From Streptomyces omiyaensis (lineage in GTDB: Bacteria > Actinomycetota > Actinomycetes > Streptomycetales > Streptomycetaceae), in assembly GCF_014650895.1 (NCBI RefSeq), contig NZ_BMVV01000001.1:62001-126000 (forward strand): a stretch of 64,000 nt of DNA, read 5' to 3'. The translations under genes were made by a program, and so were the position numbers. Below are positions 24,658-36,236 of this stretch, in pieces (the stretch's first letter is position 1; the number at the start of each line of letters is the position of its first letter). The notes under the pieces were generated by a model. That model was not told the origin of the DNA and ran no database searches. It worked only from the letters and a program-made list of their open reading frames with translations.

Positions 24658-25137
24658 TCAGGATTCCTTCTTCAGCTTGAAGTGCCAGATGCCGGTGAGC
24701 GTCTTGCCGGTGTTCTCGACGATCGTCACCTGCGTCTCGTCGGTGGCCTCGCCGGTCTGGCTGGAGAAGAAGGCGCTGGCCGGGATGGTCCGGTAGGTCT
24801 TCTTGTACGGCTCCGGCTCGGCCTGCTGGCCGCCCAGGAAGATGGTCCAGCCGTTGTCGGCGATCTCCGGGTCCACGCCGAAGCGGACCTTGTCGTCCAT
24901 GGCGACGGTGATCGACTTCTCGGCCTTCTTGTTGAGGCACTTCTGGACGTCCGACTCCTTGATGGGGTCGCCGTCGTTGTAGCAGGCCGCCTCGGAGTTG
25001 ATCGATTCGGTCCCGACCGTGACGGTCGCGATCGGAGTCGGCTTTTCGCAGGCGGTGAGGACGAGGAGCCCGGCGGAGACGGCCCCGAGGGCGGCAGCGG
25101 CCCGGCGGCGCGAGCCGGAGAAGAACGCAACGGTCAT
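24658..25137 (-). CDS. Lipoprotein, function unknown
   Basis: The product has 159 residues. A basic, hydrophobic signal (SGSRRRAAAALGAVSAGLLV) ends in the lipobox LTAC with the modified Cys at about residue 30. The mature part is a small beta-rich domain (TVTVGTESINSEAACYND, then QVTIVENTGKTLTGIWHFKL) anchored outside the membrane, with a likely disulfide between two cysteines. The start at 25137 (MTVAFF) is preferred to the longer form at 25173 because it leaves a compact signal peptide. It is 7 bp from mqnB and likely co-transcribed, though no quinone role is known. Confidence 0.85.
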   Translation of the reverse strand: MTVAFFSGSRRRAAAALGAVSAGLLVLTACEKPTPIATVTVGTESINSEAACYNDGDPIKESDVQKCLNKKAEKSITVAMDDKVRFGVDPEIADNGWTIFLGGQQAEPEPYKKTYRTIPASAFFSSQTGEATDETQVTIVENTGKTLTGIWHFKLKKES

Positions 25138-25216
25138 GAGCCGAAGGCTATCGGGCCGCCGCGCCGCTGCCACGCGGGGGTACGGCGTGCCGCGCCCGGG
25201 ACCGCGCGCCCGGGGG

Positions 25217-26611
25217 TCAGGCGACCTTCGCGCGGTGCGGCCGGTCGGAGGTGCCCGGCCCGCGCGACGACAGCAGTCCCCGTACGGCGAGCAGGGCGCC
25301 GATCGCCAGGAAGCCGGAGGCCACGGCCATCCCCACCGTCCCGTTCAGCGGCATCGCGATCCCGAGCGCGCCGCCCACCACCCACGCCATCTGGAGCGCG
25401 GTCTCGGACCGGGCGAAGGCCGAGGTCCGGACGAGCTCCGGCACGTCCCGCTGGATCAGCGCGTCGAGGGACAGCTTCGACAGGGCCTGCGTCAGCCCCG
25501 CGACCGCGCCCAGCACGGCGACCATCACCCCGCCGAAGAAGACGGCGGCGCAGATCGCCGCCGCCAGGACCGTCGTGATCATCGTGGCGATGATCACCTC
25601 CGGCCGGTGTCCCCGGTCCCGCAGCAGCGAGCCCGCGGCCGTCCCGCAGGCGTTCCCCACCCCCGCCGCCACGCCGACGATCCCGAGCGACACCGCCGCC
25701 GACTGGCCCGACAGCGGATGCTCGCGCAGCAGGAACGCGAGGAAGAAGATCAGGAACCCGGAGAGCATCCGCTGCGCCGCGTTCGCCTGGAGGCCGTGGA
25801 GCACCGCGGGCCCCACCGTCCGCAGACTCGGCTTCTTCTCGCCGTGCGTCAGCAGGTGTGCCCGCCGCTCGCCCTTCGCGGAGTCCACCTTGTGCGGCAT
25901 CCGCACCGCCCAGTACGTGCCGAGCAGGAAGAGCGCGCACGCCCCGTACAGCGGCCAGCGCGGTCCGATCAGCTGGAGCCCCGCCCCGATCGGGGCGGCG
26001 ATGCCGGTGGCGAGCAGCCCGGCGAGCGTCACCCGCGAGTTCGCCTTCACCAGGGAGAAGCCCGGTGGCAGCAGCCGGGGCACCACGGCGCTGCGCACCA
26101 CCCCGTACGCCTTCGACGCCACGAGCACGCCGAGCGCCGCCGGGTACAGCTCGATCCCGCCGGTCGCGACCGCGCCCGACATCAGCACGGCCAGCACCGC
26201 CCGGGTGAGCATCGCCGCCGCCATCGCCGCCCGCCGTCCGTGCGGCAGCCGGTCGAGGACCGGCCCGATGACGGGCGCGAGGAGGGTGAAGGGAAGCATG
26301 GTGATGGCGAGGTAGAGCGCGACGCGCCCGCGGGCCTCGTCGGTCGGCACGGAGAAGAACACGGTCGACGCGAGCGCCACGGTGATCATCACGTCCCCGG
26401 CGCCGTTGACCGCGTGCAGCTCGATCAGCTTCCCGAGCCCCGACTCGCCCGCCCCGTGGGCGTGCGTCGCCCGCCGGATCCCCCGCGCGGTCCCCGTGAA
26501 CGGCAGGTGGAGCGCACGCCCCACCGCCCCGCCCGCTCGGCGGAGCGGTCCGGGACGGTCGTCGGATCGACCGGAGGACCGTGCGGCTGCCACCACCTCA
26601 TAGTGCCCCAC
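25217..26611 (-). CDS. MFS transporter
   Basis: The product has 464 residues with about 12 hydrophobic helices, such as LYLAITMLPFTLLAPVIGPVL, AGLLATGIAAPIGAGLQL and LSGFLIFFLAFLL. The N-terminal 60 residues are basic and soluble (ALHLPFTGTARGIRRATHAH), a feature of a conserved Streptomyces MFS family of unknown substrate. The GTG at 26611 is chosen because it gives the full N-terminal domain; a longer form would run through low-complexity sequence. It is divergent from the DUF3027 gene. Confidence 0.85.
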   Translation of the reverse strand: MGHYEVVAAARSSGRSDDRPGPLRRAGGAVGRALHLPFTGTARGIRRATHAHGAGESGLGKLIELHAVNGAGDVMITVALASTVFFSVPTDEARGRVALYLAITMLPFTLLAPVIGPVLDRLPHGRRAAMAAAMLTRAVLAVLMSGAVATGGIELYPAALGVLVASKAYGVVRSAVVPRLLPPGFSLVKANSRVTLAGLLATGIAAPIGAGLQLIGPRWPLYGACALFLLGTYWAVRMPHKVDSAKGERRAHLLTHGEKKPSLRTVGPAVLHGLQANAAQRMLSGFLIFFLAFLLREHPLSGQSAAVSLGIVGVAAGVGNACGTAAGSLLRDRGHRPEVIIATMITTVLAAAICAAVFFGGVMVAVLGAVAGLTQALSKLSLDALIQRDVPELVRTSAFARSETALQMAWVVGGALGIAMPLNGTVGMAVASGFLAIGALLAVRGLLSSRGPGTSDRPHRAKVA

Positions 26612-27090
26612 CCACCCCCCGCCCGAACCGGGACCGCGGCCCTCCGGGGTGTCGGACGGGGAGGACGGAGCCGGGCGGGGGCGGGCGGGGGACGGGAAGG
26701 GGGCGGGCGGGGGACGGCAGGACGGCGGGCGGGTGCGGGGCGGACGAGTCGGGGGTTCCGGGGCCCCCGGAAGGCGGCGGGACACGCCGGAAGGGGGCGG
26801 GAGCGGCGGCGCTCCGGGGCCCGATCCGGGTCACTTGGGGCGCGCAGGTGGGCCCAGGCCCGCGAACGGGGTAGCGTGCGTAGCGCGCCACCGGCGGTTC
26901 CTCTCGACCGCGCGCCCCTTCGGCATCCCGCAGAATGGATGACGATAGGTGTGCCCGAGACGTGTGAGACCGGTCGGGTGCGGACGTCGATGCGGCCCTC
27001 AGGTCCGCTCCGCCCGCCCCGCTCCCGGAGCCTCGCTCCCGGACCTCGGCCGGCGCACCCGTGAGACGGCGTAGGAGAGAAGCGATACCA
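26612..27090. other. 479-bp divergent intergenic region
   Basis: No convincing gene. The first 250 bp are G-rich, with repeated GGGCGGG-like tracts. Further right, a 41-codon ATG frame (26940-27062, beginning MTIGVPETCETGR and ending before the DUF3027 start) could be an upstream ORF, but has no ribosome-binding site. A hairpin-like GGAG...CTCC lies near 27027-27042. TAGGAGAG at 27072-27079 is the likely ribosome-binding site for the gene at 27091. Nothing else is seen. Confidence 0.6.
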
Positions 27091-28017
27091 GTGAGTGCTG
27101 CGACGACGCGAGACCGTGCCCCGCGTACCCCGCGTACCCCGGCCCCCGACCGCCTCTGCGCCGAGGCCGTGGACCTCGCGCGGGAGGCCGCCGAGGAGGC
27201 CGCCGCCCCCGGCGTCGTCGGCGAACACTCCGGTGTCGTCGCGGAGGGCGACCGGGTCGTCACGCACTACTTCGCGTGCAAGGAGCCCGGCTACCGCGGA
27301 TGGCGCTGGGCCGTCACGGTCACCCGCGCCTCCCGGGCCAAGAACGTCACGCTTGACGAAACCGTCCTGCTGCCCGGCTCCGACGCCCTCCTCGCCCCCG
27401 AGTGGGTGCCGTGGAGCGAGCGGCTGCGCCCCGGCGACCTCGGCCCCGGCGACCTCCTGCCCACCGAGCAGGACGACCCGCGCCTGGAGCCCGGCTACAC
27501 CGGCGAGGACGCGCCGCCGCCGAACTCCGCGCTCTCCGCCGAGCTGGTGGACCAGCTCGACACGGAGGACGCCGAGATCACCGACCGGGTGCCGGCGCGC
27601 GGCACGATCGCGGCCGTCGCGGACGAGCTCGGCATGGGCCGGGCCCGCGTCCTCTCCCGGTACGGCCTGCGGATCGCCGCCGACCGCTGGGACGAGTCCT
27701 TCGGCCCCCGCACGCCGATGGCCCAGGCGGCCCCGGCGACCTGCCAGTCCTGCGCCTTCCTGGTCCCCCTGGCCGGCTCCCTCAGCCAGTCCTTCGGCCT
27801 CTGCGCCAACGAACTGTCCCCGGCCGACGGACGCGTGGTCTCCCTCGCGTACGGCTGCGGCGGGCACTCGGAGGCGGCGGTCATGCCCACCCCGCCGCGT
27901 CCCGCCGAGCCGGTCCTCGACTCCACGGCCGTCGACCCCTTCCCCCTCCGCCCGGCCTCCGACTCCGGCTCGGTCCCCGCCCCCGACCCCGCCTCGGAAG
28001 ACCTCGGCCACTCCTGA
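27091..28017 (+). CDS. DUF3027 protein
   Basis: The product has 308 residues. The actinobacterial DUF3027 family is recognised by an N-terminal Ala/Arg helix, VAEGDRVVTHYFACKEPGYR, then GWRWAVTVTRASRAKNVTLD, and WVPWSERLRPGDLGPGDLLP. A C-terminal Cys pair (CQSCAFLVPLAGSLSQSFGLC) looks like a zinc or redox site. Function is unknown. GGAGAG at 27074-27079 supports the GTG start at 27091. It is followed after 183 bp by the HSP90-fold ATPase gene in the same direction. Confidence 0.88.
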   Translation: MSAATTRDRAPRTPRTPAPDRLCAEAVDLAREAAEEAAAPGVVGEHSGVVAEGDRVVTHYFACKEPGYRGWRWAVTVTRASRAKNVTLDETVLLPGSDALLAPEWVPWSERLRPGDLGPGDLLPTEQDDPRLEPGYTGEDAPPPNSALSAELVDQLDTEDAEITDRVPARGTIAAVADELGMGRARVLSRYGLRIAADRWDESFGPRTPMAQAAPATCQSCAFLVPLAGSLSQSFGLCANELSPADGRVVSLAYGCGGHSEAAVMPTPPRPAEPVLDSTAVDPFPLRPASDSGSVPAPDPASEDLGHS

Positions 28018-28200
28018 CGCCCCGCCCGCACGGCCGCGGGACCGGCGCCCGCACCGGCCCGGCGCGGCCGGGCGCGGGCCCGCACCGAGGGGTTCCGGCC
28101 ACCTCCGCGGGGGCGTCGCGCCCGCCGCGTGGAAACCGCTCGCGGCGCGGTAACTTCGGGCGCGGTACCGAAGGAACGGCCCAGCAGAGTGGAGTCTCAC

Positions 28201-31200
28201 GTGAGCGTCACCGTCCGGACGACGACCGACGGAAGCGACCCCTTCGGCACCGCCCGTCTCCGCAGAGGCGTCCTGGACGCCTGGACCGCCTCCCCCGCCC
28301 GCTTCCGCGAGGACGCGAACGCCGAGGAGGACCTCGCGCTCGGCGGGTACCGCGACCGCCTCGTCGTCGAACTGGCCCAGAACGCCGCCGACGCCGCCGC
28401 CCGCACCGGCGTCCCCGGCCGCCTCCGCCTCACCTTGCGCCCCGCCGACGCGGACAGCCCCGCCGTGCTGGCCGCCGCCAACACCGGCGCCCCGCTGGAC
28501 GCGACCGGAGTCGAGTCGCTGTCCACGCTCCGCGCCTCCGCGAAGCGGACGGCGAGCGACACGGCCACGGCCGTCGGCCGCTTCGGCGTCGGCTTCGCCG
28601 CCGTCCTCGCCGTCTCCGACGAGCCCGCCGTCCTGGGCCGGCACGGCGGCGTCCGCTGGTCCCTCGCGGAGGCCCGCGAGCTCGCCGCGGACGTGGCCCG
28701 CCACCTCCCGGGCCTCGGCGACGAACTGCGCCGCAGGGACGGCCACGTCCCCCTCCTGAGGCTGCCGCTGCCCGCCGAGGGCACGGCGCCCGACGGGTAC
28801 GACACGGTCGTCGTCCTCCCGCTGCGCGACGCCGCCGCCCACGACCTCGCCGACCGGCTCCTCTCCTCCGTCGACGACGCGCTGCTGCTCACTCTTCCGG
28901 GTCTCTCCGAGATCGTCGTGGAGACCCCGGAAGGGGTACGCACGCTGACCCGCTCCGAGGCCGACGGGTACGTCCGCGTCGAGGACTCCGCCGCCGAGGG
29001 CCCGCACCGCTGGCGGACCGTCACCCGCACCGGCCCGCTCGACGCCGGCCTCCTCGCGGACCGCCCGGTCGAGGAGCGGCTGCGCCCGCACTGGTCGGTC
29101 ACCTGGGCCGTACCGGTCGACGACGCCGGCGCCCCCCGCTACCCCCGCACCGCGCCCGTCGTGCACGCCCCGACGCCCACCGACGAACCCCTCGGCCTGC
29201 CCGCCCTGCTCATCGCCTCGCTGCCGCTGGACACCGCCCGCCGGCACGCGGCCCCGGGGCCGCTCACGGACTTCCTGGTGCAGCGGGCCGCCGACGCGTA
29301 CGCCGAACTCCTCGCCGGCTGGGAGCCGGTGACCACCGCCTCGCTCGACCTCGTGCCGGGCCCCCTGGGCAAGGGGCACCTCGACGGGGCGCTGCGGGAG
29401 GCGATCCTCGACCGCCTGCCGCGGGTCCCCTTCCTCGCCCCGGCCCTCCCCTCCGAGGACGTGCGGGTGCTGCGCCCGATCGAGGCGGAGGTGGTCGAGG
29501 GCGCCGGCGCCGAGACGGTCGCCGTCCTCGCCGAGGTCTTCCCCGCGCTGCTGCCGGCGGGCCTGGAGCGCCGCCCCGAGCTGCGCACGCTCGGCGTGGG
29601 CCGGGTGCCGCTGACGGAGGCGGTGGACCGGCTCGCGGGCGTGGAGCGGACGCCGGGCTGGTGGCGGCGGCTGTACGACTCCCTCGCGGGCGTCGACCCG
29701 GACCGGCTGACCGGCCTGCCGGTGCCGCTGGACTCGGGCCGGACGGTGATCGGCCCCCGGCAGGTCCTCCTGCCGCAGGAGGGCACCCCGCCGGAGCTGG
29801 CGCGGCTCGGCCTGAAGGTGGCGCACGCGGAGGCCGCGCACCCGCTCCTGGAGAAGCTGGGCGCCCTCCCGGCCACGCCCCGCGCCGTCCTGACCACGCC
29901 TCAGGTGCGGGCCGCGGTGGCGGGCTCCCTGGACGCGGGCGAGATCTGGGACGAGGACGAGCGGACGCCGGACGCGGACGAGCTCGCCGAGACGGTCCTC
30001 GGTCTCGTGCGCGACGCGGCCCTGGAGCCCGGCGACGAGCCGTGGCTCGCCGCGCTCGCCCTGCCCGACGAGGACGGGGAACTGGCCCCCGCGGGCGAAC
30101 TGGTGCTGCCCGGATCGGCGTTCGCCGCCGTCATGCGCGAGGACGAGCTCGCCTTCGTGGACGCCGAGCTGGCCGACCGCTGGGGCGAGGCGCCGCTCGC
30201 CGCCTGCGGCGTCCTCGCGAACTTCGCGCTCGTCCGCGCCGCCGACCTGGTCCTCGACCCCGACGACCTGGAGCCCCGGGAGGGCGACTACCCGGAGCCG
30301 GACGACGCGGGCCTCCTGGACGCGGTCGACGTCTGGTGCGAGGACGTCCTGGACCGGCTGCCGGAGGCCGTGGTGCCGCCGGTCGCCACGGAGATCGTGG
30401 CGGTGCGGGACCTGGACCTGGTCGACGACGACGCCTGGCCGCGGGCGCTGGCCCTGCTGGCGCGGCCGCCGCTGCGGGACGCCCTGATCCAGCCCGTGCG
30501 GGTCCTCCTCCCGGACGGCACGACGGAGACGGTCCGCTCCTACACGGCCTGGTGGCTGCGCGACCACCCCGTCCTCGACGGGCGCCGCCCCGCGGGGCTC
30601 CGCGCCTCCGGCACCGACCCGCTCCTCGCCGGCCTGTACGACCCCGCCGACGCGACCGGCTTCGAGGACGAGCAGGTCCTGCGCGCGCTCGGCGTCCGCA
30701 CCTCGGTCGCGGCGCTGCTCGACGAGCCGGGCGGCGCGGCGGAGCTCCTCTCCCGCCTGGCCGACCCGTCCCGCCCCGTCTCGGCCGCGCAGCTCCACGC
30801 CCTCTACACGGCCCTGGCCGACCTCGACCCCGACCAGGTCACCCTCCCCGACGAGCTGCGCGCGGTGGTCGACGGCGAGCTGGTCGTCGTCGACGCGGCG
30901 GAGGCCCTGGTGGCCGACGCCCCCGACCTCCTCCCCCTGACGGCGGGCCTCCCGCTGCTGCCGGTCTCGCCGTCCCGCGCCGCGGACCTGGCGGACCTCC
31001 TCCAGGTGCGCCGGCTGAGCGAGACGGTCGAGGCGGAGGTCACCACGGAGGGCGAGGTGCACGAGGTCCCGGCCTCCGTCCACGCCCTCCTCGGCCCCGC
31101 CACCCCCGCCACCTACGTGGAGCACGAGGAGCTCCTCGCGGCCGGCACGGAGCTCGACTGGCGCCGCACCCCCGACGGAGTCCTCCACGCGGCCACCCTC

Positions 31201-31323
31201 GAAGGCGTGGCCGCCGCCCTGGCCTGGGCCACCGCCCAGTGGCCCCGCCGCTTCGAGGTGGCCGCCCTCCTGGAGGACCCCACCCGCACGGAGGAACTGG
31301 CCCGCGACCGCTGGTTCGACTAG
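28201..31323 (+). CDS. Sacsin-like HSP90-fold ATPase (GHKL) protein
   Basis: The product has 1,040 residues. Residues about 50-150 carry the GHKL nucleotide-binding motifs: N-box LVVELAQNAADAA, G1-like AAANTGAPLD and G2 GRFGVGFAAVLAVSD. This is the sacsin N-terminal (HATPase_c_3) domain. The rest is a large, acidic, Leu-rich scaffold without known enzyme motifs (repeated DEDGELAPAGELVLP-like elements). The start GTG at 28201 has GGAG 6 nt upstream; the earlier ATG at 28129 does not. The role may be a chaperone or peptide-handling ATPase, an inference from the fold. Confidence 0.9.
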   Translation: MSVTVRTTTDGSDPFGTARLRRGVLDAWTASPARFREDANAEEDLALGGYRDRLVVELAQNAADAAARTGVPGRLRLTLRPADADSPAVLAAANTGAPLDATGVESLSTLRASAKRTASDTATAVGRFGVGFAAVLAVSDEPAVLGRHGGVRWSLAEARELAADVARHLPGLGDELRRRDGHVPLLRLPLPAEGTAPDGYDTVVVLPLRDAAAHDLADRLLSSVDDALLLTLPGLSEIVVETPEGVRTLTRSEADGYVRVEDSAAEGPHRWRTVTRTGPLDAGLLADRPVEERLRPHWSVTWAVPVDDAGAPRYPRTAPVVHAPTPTDEPLGLPALLIASLPLDTARRHAAPGPLTDFLVQRAADAYAELLAGWEPVTTASLDLVPGPLGKGHLDGALREAILDRLPRVPFLAPALPSEDVRVLRPIEAEVVEGAGAETVAVLAEVFPALLPAGLERRPELRTLGVGRVPLTEAVDRLAGVERTPGWWRRLYDSLAGVDPDRLTGLPVPLDSGRTVIGPRQVLLPQEGTPPELARLGLKVAHAEAAHPLLEKLGALPATPRAVLTTPQVRAAVAGSLDAGEIWDEDERTPDADELAETVLGLVRDAALEPGDEPWLAALALPDEDGELAPAGELVLPGSAFAAVMREDELAFVDAELADRWGEAPLAACGVLANFALVRAADLVLDPDDLEPREGDYPEPDDAGLLDAVDVWCEDVLDRLPEAVVPPVATEIVAVRDLDLVDDDAWPRALALLARPPLRDALIQPVRVLLPDGTTETVRSYTAWWLRDHPVLDGRRPAGLRASGTDPLLAGLYDPADATGFEDEQVLRALGVRTSVAALLDEPGGAAELLSRLADPSRPVSAAQLHALYTALADLDPDQVTLPDELRAVVDGELVVVDAAEALVADAPDLLPLTAGLPLLPVSPSRAADLADLLQVRRLSETVEAEVTTEGEVHEVPASVHALLGPATPATYVEHEELLAAGTELDWRRTPDGVLHAATLEGVAAALAWATAQWPRRFEVAALLEDPTRTEELARDRWFD

Positions 31324-31348
31324 CGGGGCTGCTCCCGGCGCGGCGCCG

Positions 31349-33769
<2,421 letters not shown>

Positions 33770-33933
33770 GGTTCCGACGGTACGACCGGAACCGGCCGTT
33801 CACCTGCCGAGAAGGGCGAAGATCCGACCGGGGGAGGAGCGGAATCGTCCTGTGGTCCCACGGGCCGTCCTCCGGTCCCGAGGGGCCGCCGTCCCGTGGT
33901 CCTCCGGGGCCGTGGGAGCTACGGGGCCCGGGG

Positions 33934-34209
33934 CTACGGGGCGGCGGTGCCGTCCGCCTCCTGCGCCGCGCGGTGCCGCTTGATGGCCGCGTCGCGCTTG
34001 CGGACGTACCAGATGCCGATCAGGCCGAGGCCGGCGCCGGCCAGGCAGGTCCACACCCACCAGGTGAGGTCCCGGTCGTCGAACCAGCCGTAGAAGGGGA
34101 GCTGGACGAGGAAGAGGACGAACCAGAGGATCGTGCCGCCGGTGATCGTGCCGACGACGGGCCCCTCCAGGGGCTCGGGTGCCTCGTGCTTCGGTGTCCA
34201 CTTCGCCAT
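33934..34209 (-). CDS. DUF2530 small membrane protein
   Basis: The product has 91 residues with two helices (GTITGGTILWFVLFLVQLPFYGW) and WWVWTCLAGAGLGLIGIWYV, then a basic tail (RKRDAAIKRHRAAQEAD). This is the DUF2530 pattern of actinobacteria, function unknown. The ATG at 34209 is the only plausible start. It lies 164 bp upstream of the P-type ATPase gene on the same strand and is divergent from the purine permease gene. Confidence 0.88.
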   Translation of the reverse strand: MAKWTPKHEAPEPLEGPVVGTITGGTILWFVLFLVQLPFYGWFDDRDLTWWVWTCLAGAGLGLIGIWYVRKRDAAIKRHRAAQEADGTAAP

Positions 34210-34292
34210 GCGGCTCAGTCTAGGCGGCCCCCGGGGGCCGCCTCCCGGGGGCGGCGGGGAGGCGGTCTACGCGCGGAGATGGACTGCTCCTC

Positions 34293-34347
34293 GTTCATGT
34301 GTTCATACTGAAACGGTTTGCCTATGGCGGGTTTCCTTCGTATGAAC
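34293..34347 (+). promoter_or_regulatory. Leader of the purine permease with inverted GTTCATAC/GTATGAAC
   Basis: GTTCATAC (34301-34308) and its exact reverse complement GTATGAAC (34340-34347) are 31 bp apart; GTTCAT also occurs at 34293-34298. TTGCCT (34318-34323) and TATGAA (34341-34346), 17 bp apart, are a possible promoter, so the right half-site would cover the -10 box. No purine riboswitch core was recognised. A looping repressor is one reading. Confidence 0.4.
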
Positions 34348-34390
34348 CGCCAATCAGGACTTCAGGACTTTCCCGAAGAGGAACCCACCC

Positions 34391-35842
34391 ATGAGCACCA
34401 CGGCCGCCGCCAAGGCCCCTGCCCCCGAGCCGCAGGGGCCCCGGCCCCCCGCCTCGGCCCTCGACCGCTACTTCCGGATCTCCGAGCGCGGCTCCACCGT
34501 CTCCCGCGAGGTCCGCGGCGGTTTCGCCACCTTCTTCGCGATGGCCTACATCATCGTGCTGAACCCGATCATCCTCGGCAGCGCCAAGGACATGTACGGG
34601 CACCAGCTCGACGGGGGCCAGCTCGTCACCGCCACCGTGCTGACGGCGGCCTTCTCGACCCTCCTCATGGGCGTCATCGGCAACGTCCCGATCGCGCTCG
34701 CCGCCGGCCTCGGCGTGAACACGGTCGTCGCCCTCCAGCTCGCGCCCCGGATGTCCTGGCCGGACGCCATGGGCATGGTCGTCCTCGCCGGCATCGTGGT
34801 GATGCTGCTCGTCGCGACCGGCCTGCGCGAGCGCGTCATGAACGCCGTCCCGGTCGGCCTGCGCAAGGGCATCGCGATCGGCATCGGCCTCTTCATCATG
34901 CTGATCGGCCTCGTCGACTCGGGCTTCGTCTCCCGCATCCCCGACGCCGCGCACACCACCGTCCCGCTCCAGCTCGGCTCCGACGGGCACCTCAACGGCT
35001 GGCCGGTCCTCGTCTTCGTCCTGGGCACCCTGCTCACCCTCGCCCTGATCATCCGCAAGGTGCCGGGCGCGATCCTCATCTCGATCGTCGTGATGACGAT
35101 CGTCGCCATGGTGATCGACGCGGTGGCCACCGTCCCGTCCTGGGGCCTGACCACCCCGGAGTGGCCCGGCAACCCGGTCGCCTCCCCGGACTTCGGCCTG
35201 GTCGGCCAGGTCAGCCTCTTCGGCGGCTTCGGCAAGGTCGGCGTCCTCACCGGCGTCCTCTTCGTCTTCACCGTCCTGCTGTCCTGCTTCTTCGACGCCA
35301 TGGGCACGATCCTCGGCGTCGGCGACGAGGCCAAGCTGATCGACAAGGACGGCAACTTCCCGGGCATCAACAAGGTCCTGCTCGTCGACGGCCTCGCCGT
35401 CGCCTCCGGCGGCGCGACCTCCTCGTCGGCCACCACCTGCTTCGTGGAGTCCACGGCGGGCGTCGGCGAGGGCGCCCGCACGGGCCTCGCCTCGGTCGTC
35501 ACGGGCGGTCTGTTCTCGGTGGCGCTGTTCCTCACGCCGCTCGCGACCATGGTGCCGTCGCAGGCGGCCACCCCCGCGCTGCTCGCGGTGGGCTTCCTGA
35601 TCCTGGCCGGGTCGGTCAAGGACATCGACTGGAGCGACTACACCATCGCGGTGCCGGCGTTCCTGGCCATGACGATGATGCCGTTCACGTACTCGATCAC
35701 GAACGGCATCGGCATCGGCTTCATCAGCTTCAGCGTGCTGCGTCTCGCGGCCGGCCGGGGCCGTGAGGTCCCGGTGGCCATGTACGCCGTGTCGGCGATC
35801 TTCGTCTTCTACTACGCGATGCCGGCGCTGGGCCTCACCTGA
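34391..35842 (+). CDS. NCS2/AzgA-type purine permease
   Basis: The product has 483 residues and about 13 hydrophobic helices. The AzgA subfamily of adenine/guanine/hypoxanthine permeases shows FFAMAYIIVLNPIILG near the start, AAGLGVNTVVALQLAP, and the signature VGDEAKLIDKDGNFPGINK followed by ATSSSATTCFVESTAGVGEGARTG split across the substrate helix. It imports purine bases by proton symport. The ATG at 34391 is preceded by GAGGAA. Its end overlaps the convergent ribbon-helix-helix gene by 31 bp. Confidence 0.94.
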   Translation: MSTTAAAKAPAPEPQGPRPPASALDRYFRISERGSTVSREVRGGFATFFAMAYIIVLNPIILGSAKDMYGHQLDGGQLVTATVLTAAFSTLLMGVIGNVPIALAAGLGVNTVVALQLAPRMSWPDAMGMVVLAGIVVMLLVATGLRERVMNAVPVGLRKGIAIGIGLFIMLIGLVDSGFVSRIPDAAHTTVPLQLGSDGHLNGWPVLVFVLGTLLTLALIIRKVPGAILISIVVMTIVAMVIDAVATVPSWGLTTPEWPGNPVASPDFGLVGQVSLFGGFGKVGVLTGVLFVFTVLLSCFFDAMGTILGVGDEAKLIDKDGNFPGINKVLLVDGLAVASGGATSSSATTCFVESTAGVGEGARTGLASVVTGGLFSVALFLTPLATMVPSQAATPALLAVGFLILAGSVKDIDWSDYTIAVPAFLAMTMMPFTYSITNGIGIGFISFSVLRLAAGRGREVPVAMYAVSAIFVFYYAMPALGLT

Positions 35843-36111
35843 TCGCCGGCGCCGGCCGCGGGGGAGTCCGCGGCCGGCCCGTAGAACTTCTCCGTCTCCT
35901 CGACGGCGGTCGTGAACCGCTCGTCGAAGTCCTCCCGAATGAGCGTCCGGACGACATAGTCCTGGACGCTCATTCCCCTTTTCGCGGCGTGGCGCTTGAG
36001 CCGGTCGAGCAGCTCACTGTCGATGCGCAGGCTGAGCACTGTCGATCCCATGCCGTCAGGGTCGGGCTGCCGGTGCCCCTCTGCGTCACTTTCCGGATCC
36101 AGCTCACTCAT
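35812..36111 (-). CDS. Ribbon-helix-helix (CopG-like) protein
   Basis: The product has 99 residues. The ribbon-helix-helix core is STVLSLRIDSELLDRLKRHA, then KRGMSVQDYVVRTLIRED at about residues 22-62, followed by a Pro/Ala-rich tail. Such proteins are small DNA-binding repressors or antitoxins. No toxin gene is adjacent. Start choice is uncertain: ATG 36111 or ATG 36051, which would begin right at the DNA-binding strand; neither has a clear ribosome-binding site. Its 3' end overlaps the purine permease gene by 31 bp on the other strand. Confidence 0.78.
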   Translation of the reverse strand: MSELDPESDAEGHRQPDPDGMGSTVLSLRIDSELLDRLKRHAAKRGMSVQDYVVRTLIREDFDERFTTAVEETEKFYGPAADSPAAGAGDQVRPSAGIA

Positions 36112-36199
36112 TTGGGTGATGCATGGATATCGACCCGTGACCTGGGGCGCCCGGATGCGGCTGTGCAGGGCGTGGCGTGTGCGACACGAGCACATCCCA

Positions 36200-36232
36200 T
36201 TGGTCTTTAGCGAGAGTAATGAGTTAGGCTAA
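36200..36232 (+). promoter_or_regulatory. MarR-gene promoter, probably leaderless
   Basis: TTGGTC (36200-36205) and TAGGCT (36225-36230) form a possible promoter with a long 19-bp spacer. TTAGC (36207-36211) and GCTAA (36228-36232) are inverted. The start codon at 36237 lies only 7 nt beyond the -10 box and has no ribosome-binding site, so the transcript is probably leaderless; the inverted repeat may be the autoregulatory MarR site. Confidence 0.45.
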
Positions 36233-36236
36233 ATAC

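Noticed and set aside
26425..31188. Very long reverse-strand open frame of about 1,580 codons
   Set aside because: It is the shadow of the sacsin-like, DUF3027 and MFS genes; its composition is Arg/Gly/Ala/Pro-rich without domains.
34210..34390. Purine riboswitch before the AzgA-type permease
   Set aside because: No recognisable three-way-junction core or conserved loops; only inverted repeats that fit a protein operator better.
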